Source: Bacillus thuringiensis
GTDB taxonomy: Bacteria > Bacillota > Bacilli > Bacillales > Bacillaceae_G
DNA length: 64,000 nt
Reading direction: 5' to 3'
Assembly (NCBI RefSeq): GCF_014932895.1
Contig: NZ_JACYOF010000004.1
Span: 124,001 to 188,000, forward strand
In this document: one piece after another, positions 18,479 to 26,449 of the stretch
Numbering within the stretch: position 1 is the first letter of the stretch
Layout of the letters: every line of letters begins with the position of its first letter
The notes under the pieces: model-generated
Seen by the model: only the letters and a program-made list of their open reading frames with translations
Database searches by the model: none
What the model was told of the DNA's origin: nothing
Position numbers and translations under genes: made by a program

Positions 18479-19048
18479 GTGAAGTTTGGATTTGATATCG
18501 ATGATACGTTGATTGATTTAAGACAACATGCTTTTCATTTATATAACAAAAAATTAAAAAAAGAAGTAGGATTGGATGTATTTCATTCTTTAAAAACAAT
18601 TGAAATTCACGAAGCATTTGGCATGACTTCGGAGGAAGGGGGGCAGATGTGGAACAGTTTACTTGATGAGATTTACTATACTTCTTGTTCACCGTTTCCG
18701 TATGCAGTAGAGACGTTACGAGAATTAGAAAGACAGGGGCATGAGATATATTATATAACGGCACGCCCTAAGGAACATGGAAAGCAAACGAAAAAATGGC
18801 TAATGGAAAAGGGATTTCCGGTACATAAAGATCACTTTTTCTATGGAATGAAAGATGAAGAAAAAATAAACTTTATACAGGAAATAAAGTTAGACTATTT
18901 CTTTGATGATAAGCCGGCTGTTTTAGAAACCTTAATAGGCAAACCGATTAAGGTGTATGCAAAAAGTTCTTCGTACAATCAACACCTTAATCTTCCGCGT
19001 ATTACAAGTTGGACAGAATTAGGGGATATTATAAAGAAGGATATGTAA
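18479..19048 (+). CDS. HAD-superfamily 5'-nucleotidase-like phosphatase (NT5C/YqfW type)
   Basis: 189 residues from GTG 18479 (GGAAAGGAG eight bases upstream). HAD motif I is DIDDT (residues 6-10), motif II is the T in YYITARP, and motif IV is FFDDKP. The closest family in memory is the deoxyribonucleotidase/YqfW group, which removes 5'-phosphates from small nucleotides. It lies 50 bases after ribD on the same strand. The unassigned dephosphorylation step after RibD is done by HAD phosphatases in other bacteria. A role on the ribitylaminopyrimidine phosphate is my inference. Confidence 0.75.
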   Translation: MKFGFDIDDTLIDLRQHAFHLYNKKLKKEVGLDVFHSLKTIEIHEAFGMTSEEGGQMWNSLLDEIYYTSCSPFPYAVETLRELERQGHEIYYITARPKEHGKQTKKWLMEKGFPVHKDHFFYGMKDEEKINFIQEIKLDYFFDDKPAVLETLIGKPIKVYAKSSSYNQHLNLPRITSWTELGDIIKKDM

Positions 19049-19105
19049 GTATCTAACTAAAAAATTCAAATTAATCCAAGAGCGTGTAAAGTATTACGTT
19101 TCTTA

Positions 19106-19143
19106 AAGGAAAGACATATGTGGTATGTCTTTCCTTCTTTTTT
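19106..19143 (+). terminator. Terminator of the rib-like cluster
   Basis: Perfect stem AAGGAAAGACATA/TATGTCTTTCCTT followed by CTTTTTT. Confidence 0.85.
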
Positions 19144-19220
19144 GGGAATTATAGGGGGTGCTACTATTATGTTATAGCGTGATGTGCTATGAGTATTTTT
19201 AATAGAGGGGAAATGGAAAA

Positions 19221-19343
19221 ATGAGCAATAAGAAAAATATTTTTAAGCTAGTTTTATATGCAAGTGTGATTTATATATCAATGATGGGTGCCCCTGGTGC
19301 TACAGCATTTACGGATATTTCCGACGAGACATTAAGGAATTAA
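19221..19343 (+). CDS. Exported 40-residue stub
   Basis: ATG 19221, preceded by an AGAGGGGAAA-type ribosome binding site, gives 40 residues. It has KK then a hydrophobic signal sequence ending near GATA, then FTDISDETLRN and TAA. The end resembles the first residues of an S-layer-homology or other exported protein, so this may be the truncated 5' end of a larger gene. No continuation in another frame was convincing. Confidence 0.45.
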   Translation: MSNKKNIFKLVLYASVIYISMMGAPGATAFTDISDETLRN

Positions 19344-19496
19344 TGGAAAATGTGTATTACAAAAACAATTTTTATCTGGGATTGTTTCTTTATTACATAC
19401 TAAAGGTTTATCCTTATAAATAAGGATAGATAATTTTTAATAAAGTCTCATTAAATAGAAGAGATATGATGGCTTTAGAAGATCATAAAAGTATAG

Positions 19497-19955
19497 GAAT
19501 GGCTAACATGGGAAGAAAGATTTCAATACAATTCAATTTCAGCTATTTTAGCTGAGCATGTATGGGAACATCTGAATTTTGAAGAAGGTGTAAAAGCAAC
19601 TGAAATTTGTTATAAATTTTTAAAACCATCAGGTCATATTCGGTGTGGCGTCCCTGATGCATTTTTCCGAGATGAAACCTACCAAAATATAGTTCAAATA
19701 GACGGACCTGGGCCAAAAGATCATCCAGCTGCAAGTCATAAAATCGTTCATAATTACAAAACATTAACTCAAATGTTTGAAACTGCTGGATTTGAGGTAG
19801 TTTTACTAGAATATTGTGATGAAAATGGTCAATTTTTTTACAACGAATGGGATGCAAACGACGGTGTTATTTTCCGTTCGAAAAGATATGATCCTAGAAA
19901 TCAAGGCGATAAACTTGGTTTTTCATCGCTAATTGTTGATGCGATTAAACGATAA
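19497..19955 (+). pseudogene. C-terminal fragment of a SAM-dependent methyltransferase (COG4627 type)
   Basis: A 152-codon open frame without a proper start reads TWEERFQYNSISAILAEHVWEHL, then FLKPSGHIRCGVPD and FETAGFEVVLLEYCDENG. The AEHVWEHL box and the L.PGG-like strand are the post-motif-I part of class I methyltransferases of the predicted COG4627 group. The SAM-binding N-terminus is missing, and a stop (19494-19496) lies just upstream in frame. I infer a decayed gene; the short ATG ORF from 19773 is only its tail. Confidence 0.65.
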
Positions 19956-19995
19956 GTCATTCAACTAAAACAGGTGTTAGTGCTATAAGTTCATG

Positions 19996-20017
19996 AGTCG
20001 CAAATGCGGCTTTTTTA
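19996..20017 (+). terminator. Small terminator
   Basis: Stem AGTCGC/GCGGCT (one G-T pair), loop AAAT, followed by TTTTTT. The gap from here to 20409 is AT-rich; at about 20228 it holds TTGAAAACGTTTGAG, a one-mismatch cre-like sequence of doubtful meaning. Confidence 0.6.
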
Positions 20018-20409
20018 TTTGTACTGTAATCCTACGTATAACAAGTAAGCAGACATACATGATAAGTGATTTTGAACATTACATAACTTCATTTGAATCC
20101 TATATAAGATCTTCTTAACACTATTTACCTTAAAGGAATTTGCCCTCAAATATTTACTGGAAATATTATACGAATTTAACAAATCAACGTTTTCTCATGT
20201 TGAATTTTGTTGGGTGAAGCTTTTCTTGAAAACGTTTGAGGTACGTCTATTGTAATAAAAACATCGAGAGAATATATAATAAATCAATCAATTTTTAAAT
20301 TATCATTCACACATTAAATTAATATTTCATAGCCATAGAGATTTCTTTTATACATAAATTCGTGTAAAATAAGAACGTATATTCCGTATGAGAGTGAGGG
20401 GAAATAAAC

Positions 20410-20889
20410 ATGCTAGCTGAGATAGAGAAACAATCCGATGGGTATATTGTAAAATTTGAACGCCAATTTCCTTATACGATAGAGGAAGTTTGGTCTGTGT
20501 TAACTGAAAACGGTAAGCTTAAAAAATGGATGTCTAATTTGCAGATTGAAAACCTTAAAACGGGTGGAATTATAAAGTTCGACATGATGGATGGTTCATT
20601 TTTAAATATTGATATTTTAGAGTGTCAACTAAATTCAGTACTTGAATTCACATGGGATAAAGATCGTGTCCGATTTGAAATACATAAAGCGGGAAATGGA
20701 TCCCTATTACTTCTTAAAGAATTTATTCATGAATTAACAGATCATACACCGAAAGATATAGCTGGTTGGCATATTTGTTTAAATCTTTTTTCTTCCGTGT
20801 TAGAAGGAGAAGAGAAAGAATTTCCAAAAGATGAGTGGCAACAATGGTTTGAAAAATATAAGATTAAGATTCGTGAAGCGAAAGGATAA
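20410..20889 (+). CDS. SRPBCC (AHSA1-type) domain protein
   Basis: 159 residues of the START/AHSA1 fold. Visible hallmarks are FERQFPYTIEEVWSVLTENGKLKKWM at the start, a GG..KFDM strand, an LEFTWD block, and the C-terminal GWHICLNLFSSVLEGE helix. The family binds hydrophobic ligands or acts as an Hsp90-activator-like protein; no specific function follows. GAGGGGAAATAAAC precedes the ATG. Monocistronic. Confidence 0.85.
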   Translation: MLAEIEKQSDGYIVKFERQFPYTIEEVWSVLTENGKLKKWMSNLQIENLKTGGIIKFDMMDGSFLNIDILECQLNSVLEFTWDKDRVRFEIHKAGNGSLLLLKEFIHELTDHTPKDIAGWHICLNLFSSVLEGEEKEFPKDEWQQWFEKYKIKIREAKG

Positions 20890-20970
20890 TTGCATAATAG
20901 GTAATATTCATTATGTAATTATTATATTGTAAAAATGACTTTTTAGGAAAATTAGAATAGAGGTTAATAT

Positions 20971-21390
20971 AAAAAAGTAAATCAATTAATTGCAAATAAC
21001 ATAAATAAATTAGATGCTGTCATTCCATTTAATAAATCACTTGGTATTGCTGGTTTATCTGGATCTGGAAAAACAACTCTTTGTCAAACAATCGGTGAAG
21101 AATCACAGAAGCGCCTAGTTTCCTTATTTCCAAAAGCCGAATATCAATATTCATTTCCTAATATTATGGAAACTAGTTTTAGTGCTATTAAGATGGAAGA
21201 AATGCCATTAGTACTTTTTTCAGGGAAATCATCAATTTCATCTAATCCACGTTCAACAATTGGTACTCAACAGGTGTTTTTTTAAGAGATTCATGAAAAA
21301 CTTGTTGAAGAATTTAATCTTTCCCATAAGAGGAATGTAATAACGCATTATGAAAATTCCAAAGCAATGAAAGAAGGTCCAATTTCTTAA
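20971..21390 (+). pseudogene. Fragment of a UvrA-like ABC ATPase with in-frame stop
   Basis: The frame reads VNQLIANNINKLD then GIAGLSGSGKTTLCQTIGEE (Walker A) and ISSNPRSTIGT, which resembles the first 100 residues of UvrA-like ABC proteins related to antibiotic-resistance UvrA2 paralogues. TAA at 21283 interrupts what continues in the same frame as EIHEKLVEEFNLS, and the frame ends at 21390. There is no start codon, and the signature, second Walker A and zinc parts are absent. It is a dead remnant truncated at both ends. Confidence 0.7.
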
Positions 21391-21425
21391 TGTCAAAATT
21401 AAGAAATTGGACCTTTAATTATTTT
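21374..21425 (+). terminator. Terminator-like hairpin at the end of the UvrA-like fragment
   Basis: A 17-bp perfect stem (AAGGTCCAATTTCTTAA and its complement) with an 8-base loop, followed by TAATTATTTTT. It starts within the last codons of the fragment. Confidence 0.7.
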
Positions 21426-21586
21426 TACTTCCTTCACACTTTAATTTCGCTATATATCTAATGGAAAAATAAATATTAAAAAGGATCAATGATTAATATA
21501 TTACATAATTATTATAGTATAAAAGTAGAAATATGAGAGATAAACATTTTCATGAGTGCGTATAGGGGGTTTGTTATCTGATTTTT

Positions 21587-21639
21587 TAAATTTAACAGAA
21601 ATATATACTTCATTCAAGTATATATTTCTGTTAAATTTA
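21587..21639. repeat. Perfect 24-bp inverted repeat abutting the padR start
   Basis: Two 24-base arms (left arm begins TAAATTTAACAGAAATATAT) are perfect complements around the loop CATTC. The right arm ends four bases before the ATG of the padR-type gene, and there is no Shine-Dalgarno sequence. It is either the regulator's own operator or an RNA hairpin that controls its translation. Confidence 0.65.
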
Positions 21640-21643
21640 TCCT

Positions 21644-21984
21644 ATGGATAGAACAAGCTTAATTAAAGGTCATTTAGAAATGTGTGTATTATCGATTTTA
21701 TCGAAAAAGAAAAGTTATGGTTATGAAATTATGAAAGAGCTTGAAGTAAACAATTTAAAATTGAAAGGAGTAGGAAGTATTTATCCCATTTTAACTAAGT
21801 TGAAAATCAAGAATGGGTTAATACATATCAAGAAGTAACAGACAGTGATAAAGTTAGAATTTATTATGAAATTAATGACAGCGGAAAAATACGTCTTGAG
21901 AAGAAAAGTAATGAGTGGTTAGAATTGCAATCTGATATTCAAACATTATTAAAAAGTGGTTTGAAAGGAGACCTCCTGAAATGA
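21644..21984 (+). pseudogene. PadR-family regulator with a one-base frameshift
   Basis: The first frame gives GHLEMCVLSILSKKKSYGYEI and IYPILTKLK, a classic PadR winged helix, and then stops at 21836-21838. From about 21810 another frame continues the family sequence (QEWVNTYQEVTDSDKVRIYYEINDSGK) to TGA 21982-21984. Adding one A in the GAAAA run near 21806 would restore a normal protein of about 112 residues. Its stop overlaps the next ATG (ATGA). Either a true pseudogene or a homopolymer sequencing error. Confidence 0.75.
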
Positions 21985-22487
21985 GGATTGAATTAAATGG
22001 TAAAGAAAAGAAGTTTTTAACTGACGTACTTAAGGAATTAAAGCAATACGATATAAGTATAGAAGAAAGGGAAAATATTAAACGACAATTATTAGAGCAT
22101 TTTCAAGAATGTCATGAACATGGTGAGGATAGTATAAATGATCTAGGAACGCCTCAATTATTTGTTCAAGATTTTTTGGAAATAAATAAAATTGATATAC
22201 GGGTAAAAATGAAACAACTTCAAAATGTAAAATCAAATGCATTAATCTTAAGCGGCATATTCATCGCATTTATTACTTACCTCATCTCACAAACTACACT
22301 TTCAATATTTTTAACTGAAACATTTAATTCAACTCATAGTAAAAATTCATTTAATTATAATCTTTTATATCGTATAGCAGAGAATCAGTGGTGGAACTAT
22401 ATATTAATAATGATTAGTTTTACGCTCTCTGTATTTGTATTTATTAGCCTAGTAAGCTATAAAAAAAGAAAGCTATCTAAAGTATAA
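21981..22487 (+). CDS. HAAS-domain membrane protein
   Basis: 168 residues. The first 75 or so form a soluble helical HAAS/DUF1700-like domain (FLTDVLKELKQYDISIEERENI, then DLGTPQLFVQDFL), typically found next to PadR regulators. Two membrane helices follow (about 88-110 and 136-158). GAAAGGAGACC precedes the ATG, which overlaps the padR stop. The PadR/HAAS pairing is a known membrane-signalling layout; the partner here is the serine hydrolase that follows. Confidence 0.75.
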   Translation: MRIELNGKEKKFLTDVLKELKQYDISIEERENIKRQLLEHFQECHEHGEDSINDLGTPQLFVQDFLEINKIDIRVKMKQLQNVKSNALILSGIFIAFITYLISQTTLSIFLTETFNSTHSKNSFNYNLLYRIAENQWWNYILIMISFTLSVFVFISLVSYKKRKLSKV

Positions 22488-23938
22488 TGAAGAAAACTAT
22501 ATATAAAGTATTTCAAATTTGTATTCTTTGTAATGTATTAATATTATGTATCGTACATCCAAAAGTTTATGCTCAGCAAAATATTAAAGTTACTTTAGAT
22601 AAGTACATTGAAAAATTTATAAAGGAGCAGAACATTCCGGGAGCTTCTGTTGCAATTGTACATCATAAAGATGTATTCTTCACAAAATCGTGGGGGATTA
22701 CCGGAGAATCTGAAAAAAAGGTAACTAGTAAAACACCATTTGCAATCGGTTCAATAAGTAAATCTTTGACAGCTTTAGCTATAGTAAAGTTAATAGAAGA
22801 TAAAAAAATAAAATTAGAGGATTCAGTTCAACAACATCTCCCTTCATTTAAACTAAAAGACACTCAATTAGCCTCAAAGATAACAATCCAACACCTATTA
22901 ACTCATACAAGCGGAATAAACACATATGAAGGCTTATTAATATCAGATAAGCAATCCAAAAGTTCTACAGCAATAAAAGAAAATGTAATGAAACTTTCAA
23001 ATGTAAAATTAACTGCTCCCCCAGGAGAAAAATATCAATATAGTAATGCGAATTATATTGTTTTAGGTGCACTTATTGAGGAAGTCACAAATAAAACATA
23101 TTCATCATATATGGAAAAGCGTGTTTTTCAGCCATTAAATATGAATGGCGCGGCAGCAAATAAAGATAGTGCATATGAAAAAGGCTATTTAACAGGTTAT
23201 CAGTCGTGGTTTGGTAAGCCAAGAAAAAGTGTAGTGTCTTATGATAATGCTGGAGCACCGTATGGTTATATTACCGCGAATTTGGAAGATATGATTCAAT
23301 ATATTTTGTTTTTGAATCGCCAAGAGCACTCTCAATTTTTAAAGAAAGAAAACTTCGATTTTTATCTATCACCACTTTATAAAATAAATTCAGAAAAAAG
23401 TTATGGGTTTGGATTAAGAACAACGAGTTTAAATGAAAACGAAACGATGATTTGGCATTCAGGATCAACCCCCGATGCTCATGCAGAAATATTTACTTTA
23501 AATAAAAGCGGCTGGGGTGGCGTGATTTTAACGAATAAAAATCATGTATTAGAAGAAACAACATTATCGGAATTGAAAAAGGGGGTTATTAGTATTTTGA
23601 ATGGAGAGGAACCAATTGATACTCCTAAAAGCATACCATTCACACAAATTGTTATGTCGATAGTTACACTCACACTTTTCATTACATCAATTATGTTAAT
23701 AAAAAAGTATAAACATAAGAAAACTTGTAAAAAACTCAATTGGCTGTTCGTAGGGAGTCTATTTCTACTATTATCTATTATTTTGATCCCACTTCTTACT
23801 TACAGCACTAATTCACCATGGCACACGATTAAAATGTTCGCAGCAGATGTAGCTATACTCATTAGTATTATAGTAACTTTATTAGCCGTGAACGGACTAA
23901 TTTCAATCTTAATTGCCTTAAAGGGTAAGAAAATATAA
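22487..23938 (+). CDS. Beta-lactamase-family serine hydrolase with membrane tail
   Basis: 483 residues. A signal peptide or anchor covers 1-29. The class C / PBP4* fold spans about 35-370 with SxxK (S-I-S-K in IGSISKSLTA), YxN (YSNANY) and HSG (WHSGSTPDA) in place of KTG. Three hydrophobic helices fill the last 100 residues (about 383-405, 418-440 and 450-478). Known relatives are D-amino-peptidases, esterases and teichoic-acid D-Ala esterases. The start overlaps the previous stop by one base, which implies coupling. It should act on the cell surface. Confidence 0.85.
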   Translation: MKKTIYKVFQICILCNVLILCIVHPKVYAQQNIKVTLDKYIEKFIKEQNIPGASVAIVHHKDVFFTKSWGITGESEKKVTSKTPFAIGSISKSLTALAIVKLIEDKKIKLEDSVQQHLPSFKLKDTQLASKITIQHLLTHTSGINTYEGLLISDKQSKSSTAIKENVMKLSNVKLTAPPGEKYQYSNANYIVLGALIEEVTNKTYSSYMEKRVFQPLNMNGAAANKDSAYEKGYLTGYQSWFGKPRKSVVSYDNAGAPYGYITANLEDMIQYILFLNRQEHSQFLKKENFDFYLSPLYKINSEKSYGFGLRTTSLNENETMIWHSGSTPDAHAEIFTLNKSGWGGVILTNKNHVLEETTLSELKKGVISILNGEEPIDTPKSIPFTQIVMSIVTLTLFITSIMLIKKYKHKKTCKKLNWLFVGSLFLLLSIILIPLLTYSTNSPWHTIKMFAADVAILISIIVTLLAVNGLISILIALKGKKI

Positions 23939-24040
23939 GGAGAATTAATTTAAACCGTTATATTTAGTTGACTCTCACACAATGTCATTGTTTAAGATGA
24001 AGTTGAGCTTCGAAGTAGATGTAATTTATAGGAGGAAACT

Positions 24041-24853
24041 ATGTTTAAAATAGGAGATTTTTCAAAACTATCTTCCATTAGTATACGTATGTTGAGATAC
24101 TATGATAAAGTGGAATTATTACAGCCAGTAAAAATCGATGAGCTGAGTGGTTATCGGTATTATTCAGCAGCCCAGTTAAAGAAAGTAAATCGAATTCAAG
24201 TGTTAAAAGATATGGGGTTTAATATCGCTACCATTAAAGAAATAATAGAATGCGATAATATAGATAGTATAAAGGAGCAATTTCTAATTCATAGTGCCCA
24301 AATTAAAGAAGACATGAATAATCTCCAAAAACAATTACGTCTCCTCGAAGCCTCAATGAAAACGATGAGAGAGGATGTTATTGAGATGAACTATCATGTT
24401 TCAATAAAAGAAATTCCAGAAAGAAAAGTAGCCAGCGTTCGAAAAGTTATTCCGTCTTATAATTGCGAAGGAGATTTATGGAGTATTTTAATGCAAGAAA
24501 TTAACGCGAAAAATATTAGTATAGCTAATCCAAGTTATAGCATTGCTATCTTCCATGATCATGAATACAAAGAAAATGATGTAGATGTAGAAATACAACT
24601 AAATATTTTAGAAAAGTATGAAAATACAAGAGGTGTTGATTTTAAAAAGATGGAGCCAATGAAGGTGGCATCTATAACTGTTAACGGAATTTATGAACAA
24701 ATGACGGCCGTAAATGAGGCTGTGGCAAAATGGATTGAGAGAGAGGGTTACAAATTAGCAGGACCAATGTTTAATATTTATCATGTTAGTCCAGCGATGG
24801 AATCGGATCCTAATAAGTGGGTTACAGAGGTTTGTTATCCGATTAACAAATAA
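24041..24853 (+). CDS. MerR-family regulator with GyrI-like effector domain
   Basis: 270 residues. The MerR helix-turn-helix is at 1-70 (IGDFSKLSSISIRMLRYYDK, then GYRYYSAAQL), a coiled-coil linker at about 75-118, and a GyrI-like/BmrR ligand-binding domain from about 122. This is the multidrug-sensing layout of BmrR. The next gene, convergent, encodes an MFS transporter, but a terminator lies between them. AGGAGGAAACT precedes the ATG. Confidence 0.9.
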   Translation: MFKIGDFSKLSSISIRMLRYYDKVELLQPVKIDELSGYRYYSAAQLKKVNRIQVLKDMGFNIATIKEIIECDNIDSIKEQFLIHSAQIKEDMNNLQKQLRLLEASMKTMREDVIEMNYHVSIKEIPERKVASVRKVIPSYNCEGDLWSILMQEINAKNISIANPSYSIAIFHDHEYKENDVDVEIQLNILEKYENTRGVDFKKMEPMKVASITVNGIYEQMTAVNEAVAKWIEREGYKLAGPMFNIYHVSPAMESDPNKWVTEVCYPINK

Positions 24854-24858
24854 GTAAT

Positions 24859-24888
24859 AAAAAAAGGCATGTTTTATGCCTTTTTTTA
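24859..24888. terminator. Terminator of the merR-type gene
   Basis: Stem AAAAAGGCAT/ATGCCTTTTT with flanking A and T tracts. It may also serve the convergent MFS gene. Confidence 0.85.
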
Positions 24889-24960
24889 TTTTATTAATAT
24901 CTTAAAACATATAATGATTTGATTCATCAACTACTAGTACAATATGCACTTGTTCCTCCG

Positions 24961-26163
24961 CTAAAGCTTTCTTATCGGACTAAATAATGCAATAAAGACT
25001 TCTATTAATTTAGTAAAAGCAGCTAAAGCAAATACAAAAACAGGATTATAGGCTGAAATAATGCCTCCTACTAATGCTCCAAGTGGCATAGCTAATCTAG
25101 TAAGTACACGCGAAAATCCTAAAACTCTCCCTTGCGTATTTGATGGAACGGTTTCTTGACGAATTGAGGCTACAATCGTATTCCATGCAATATTGCAGGT
25201 CATTGCGATACCGAAAGCGATGCCAGGCGCTAGCCAGTATCTACTCCATAATGCAATAGTTAATCCAAGTGTTCCGGTAAATAGGAGTAAAGGAATAAGA
25301 ACACCGCGTCGCAATCTCTTTTCTAAAGGAATTGCAATTAAGCTTCCTAAAAGGCCACCTATTCCAATTAAAGTATAATTAAAACTACTTTGTTCTGGGG
25401 TAAGATGCAATGTCGATAATAAATAATACATGAGTACACCTAAGACAGCACTTGCTCCAAAGTTTCCTACCATGGCTTGAAGAGATAAAGCTATATTTAA
25501 CCGATCTTTTTTGAGCCATTTGAATCCATTAAACAAATCAGCTAGGACATTTTGAAATGTATTCTTTTCATTATTTTTACTGTTTAAAGTTTTAATTGAT
25601 GGTAATAGTAGCACAGCAATTAATGTTGCAATAAAAGAAAGAACATTAATCCAAAGAACTTGAAAACCACCAATAAAAGAAATAAAAAGCCCAGCTAACA
25701 TAGGTCCAAAAAGACCAGATAGTTGATTTACCATTTGATATAGAGAGTTGGCCCTAGTTAATGATGCTCCAGCAATTTGCGGAATAACTGTAACAGTTGT
25801 TACATCAAAAAGCAAAGACATAACTGCTAAAATAAAAGTAATTACGTATAAGTGCCATATTTCTAATAGATGTAATGAATGGAGAATCGGCACGAAACTT
25901 ACTAAAATAATACTGGCTATATCGGCTATCCAAAGTAACGTTCTCCGCTCACAACGATCTACAATAACGCCAACTACAGGGCCAAATATGACGATAGGTA
26001 ATATGTTAATAGCAAATAAAGAACTCATGATAACTGCCGAACCGGTTAATTGATAGGCAATCCAAGGCAACGCAAAAGTATATAGTGAATCCCCGAGTCG
26101 TGAAATGAGTAAACCAAAAATAAAGATCTTGTATTCTTTAGAAAAAATTGTGCTTTCAGTCAT
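24961..26163 (-). CDS. MFS transporter, drug-efflux type
   Basis: About 400 residues with around 12 hydrophobic segments. It opens FIFGLLISRLGDSLYTFALPW; the A-loop reads GPVVGVIVDRCERR, as in enterobactin/macrolide-type MFS exporters. The start is uncertain: ATG 26163 has only a weak site (AAGAAAGA), while GTG 26187 has AAAGGTGG eleven bases upstream and would add eight residues. A TTG farther up at 26238 is less likely. The substrate is unknown. The convergent MerR/GyrI regulator next to it hints at drug response. Confidence 0.85.
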   Translation of the reverse strand: MTESTIFSKEYKIFIFGLLISRLGDSLYTFALPWIAYQLTGSAVIMSSLFAINILPIVIFGPVVGVIVDRCERRTLLWIADIASIILVSFVPILHSLHLLEIWHLYVITFILAVMSLLFDVTTVTVIPQIAGASLTRANSLYQMVNQLSGLFGPMLAGLFISFIGGFQVLWINVLSFIATLIAVLLLPSIKTLNSKNNEKNTFQNVLADLFNGFKWLKKDRLNIALSLQAMVGNFGASAVLGVLMYYLLSTLHLTPEQSSFNYTLIGIGGLLGSLIAIPLEKRLRRGVLIPLLLFTGTLGLTIALWSRYWLAPGIAFGIAMTCNIAWNTIVASIRQETVPSNTQGRVLGFSRVLTRLAMPLGALVGGIISAYNPVFVFALAAFTKLIEVFIALFSPIRKL

Positions 26164-26404
26164 ACGTCTTTCTTGTTTTAACTTCACAATTGCATGTACC
26201 ACCTTTATTATAGAGGAATTTGAAAATAATCCGTCCAATACCTATTAAATATAGAATTCTGTAAGACTTTGTTGAATCCTACCTTTATAAGTTAAATTTT
26301 TTAAATAAGTGGGAACGGGGGAATGACGGCAGTTTGTCTAGATTGGGAGTTGAGATTCGCCCAAATGATTTTACATCTAATATAATTTTTGTTTTAAACA
26401 AAGT

Positions 26405-26433
26405 CCTCCTTAATTTAAAGTGATATAAGGAGG
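26405..26433 (-). terminator. Weak terminator of the SDR gene
   Basis: Stem CCTCCTTA/TAAGGAGG lies just beyond the SDR stop on the minus strand. The T tract is poor. Confidence 0.45.
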
Positions 26434-26449
26434 GTTAATTATACTGTAA

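Noticed and set aside
20228-20242. cre-like TTGAAAACGTTTGAG in the gap before the SRPBCC gene
   Set aside because: One mismatch, about 170 bases from the gene and not placed over a recognisable promoter.
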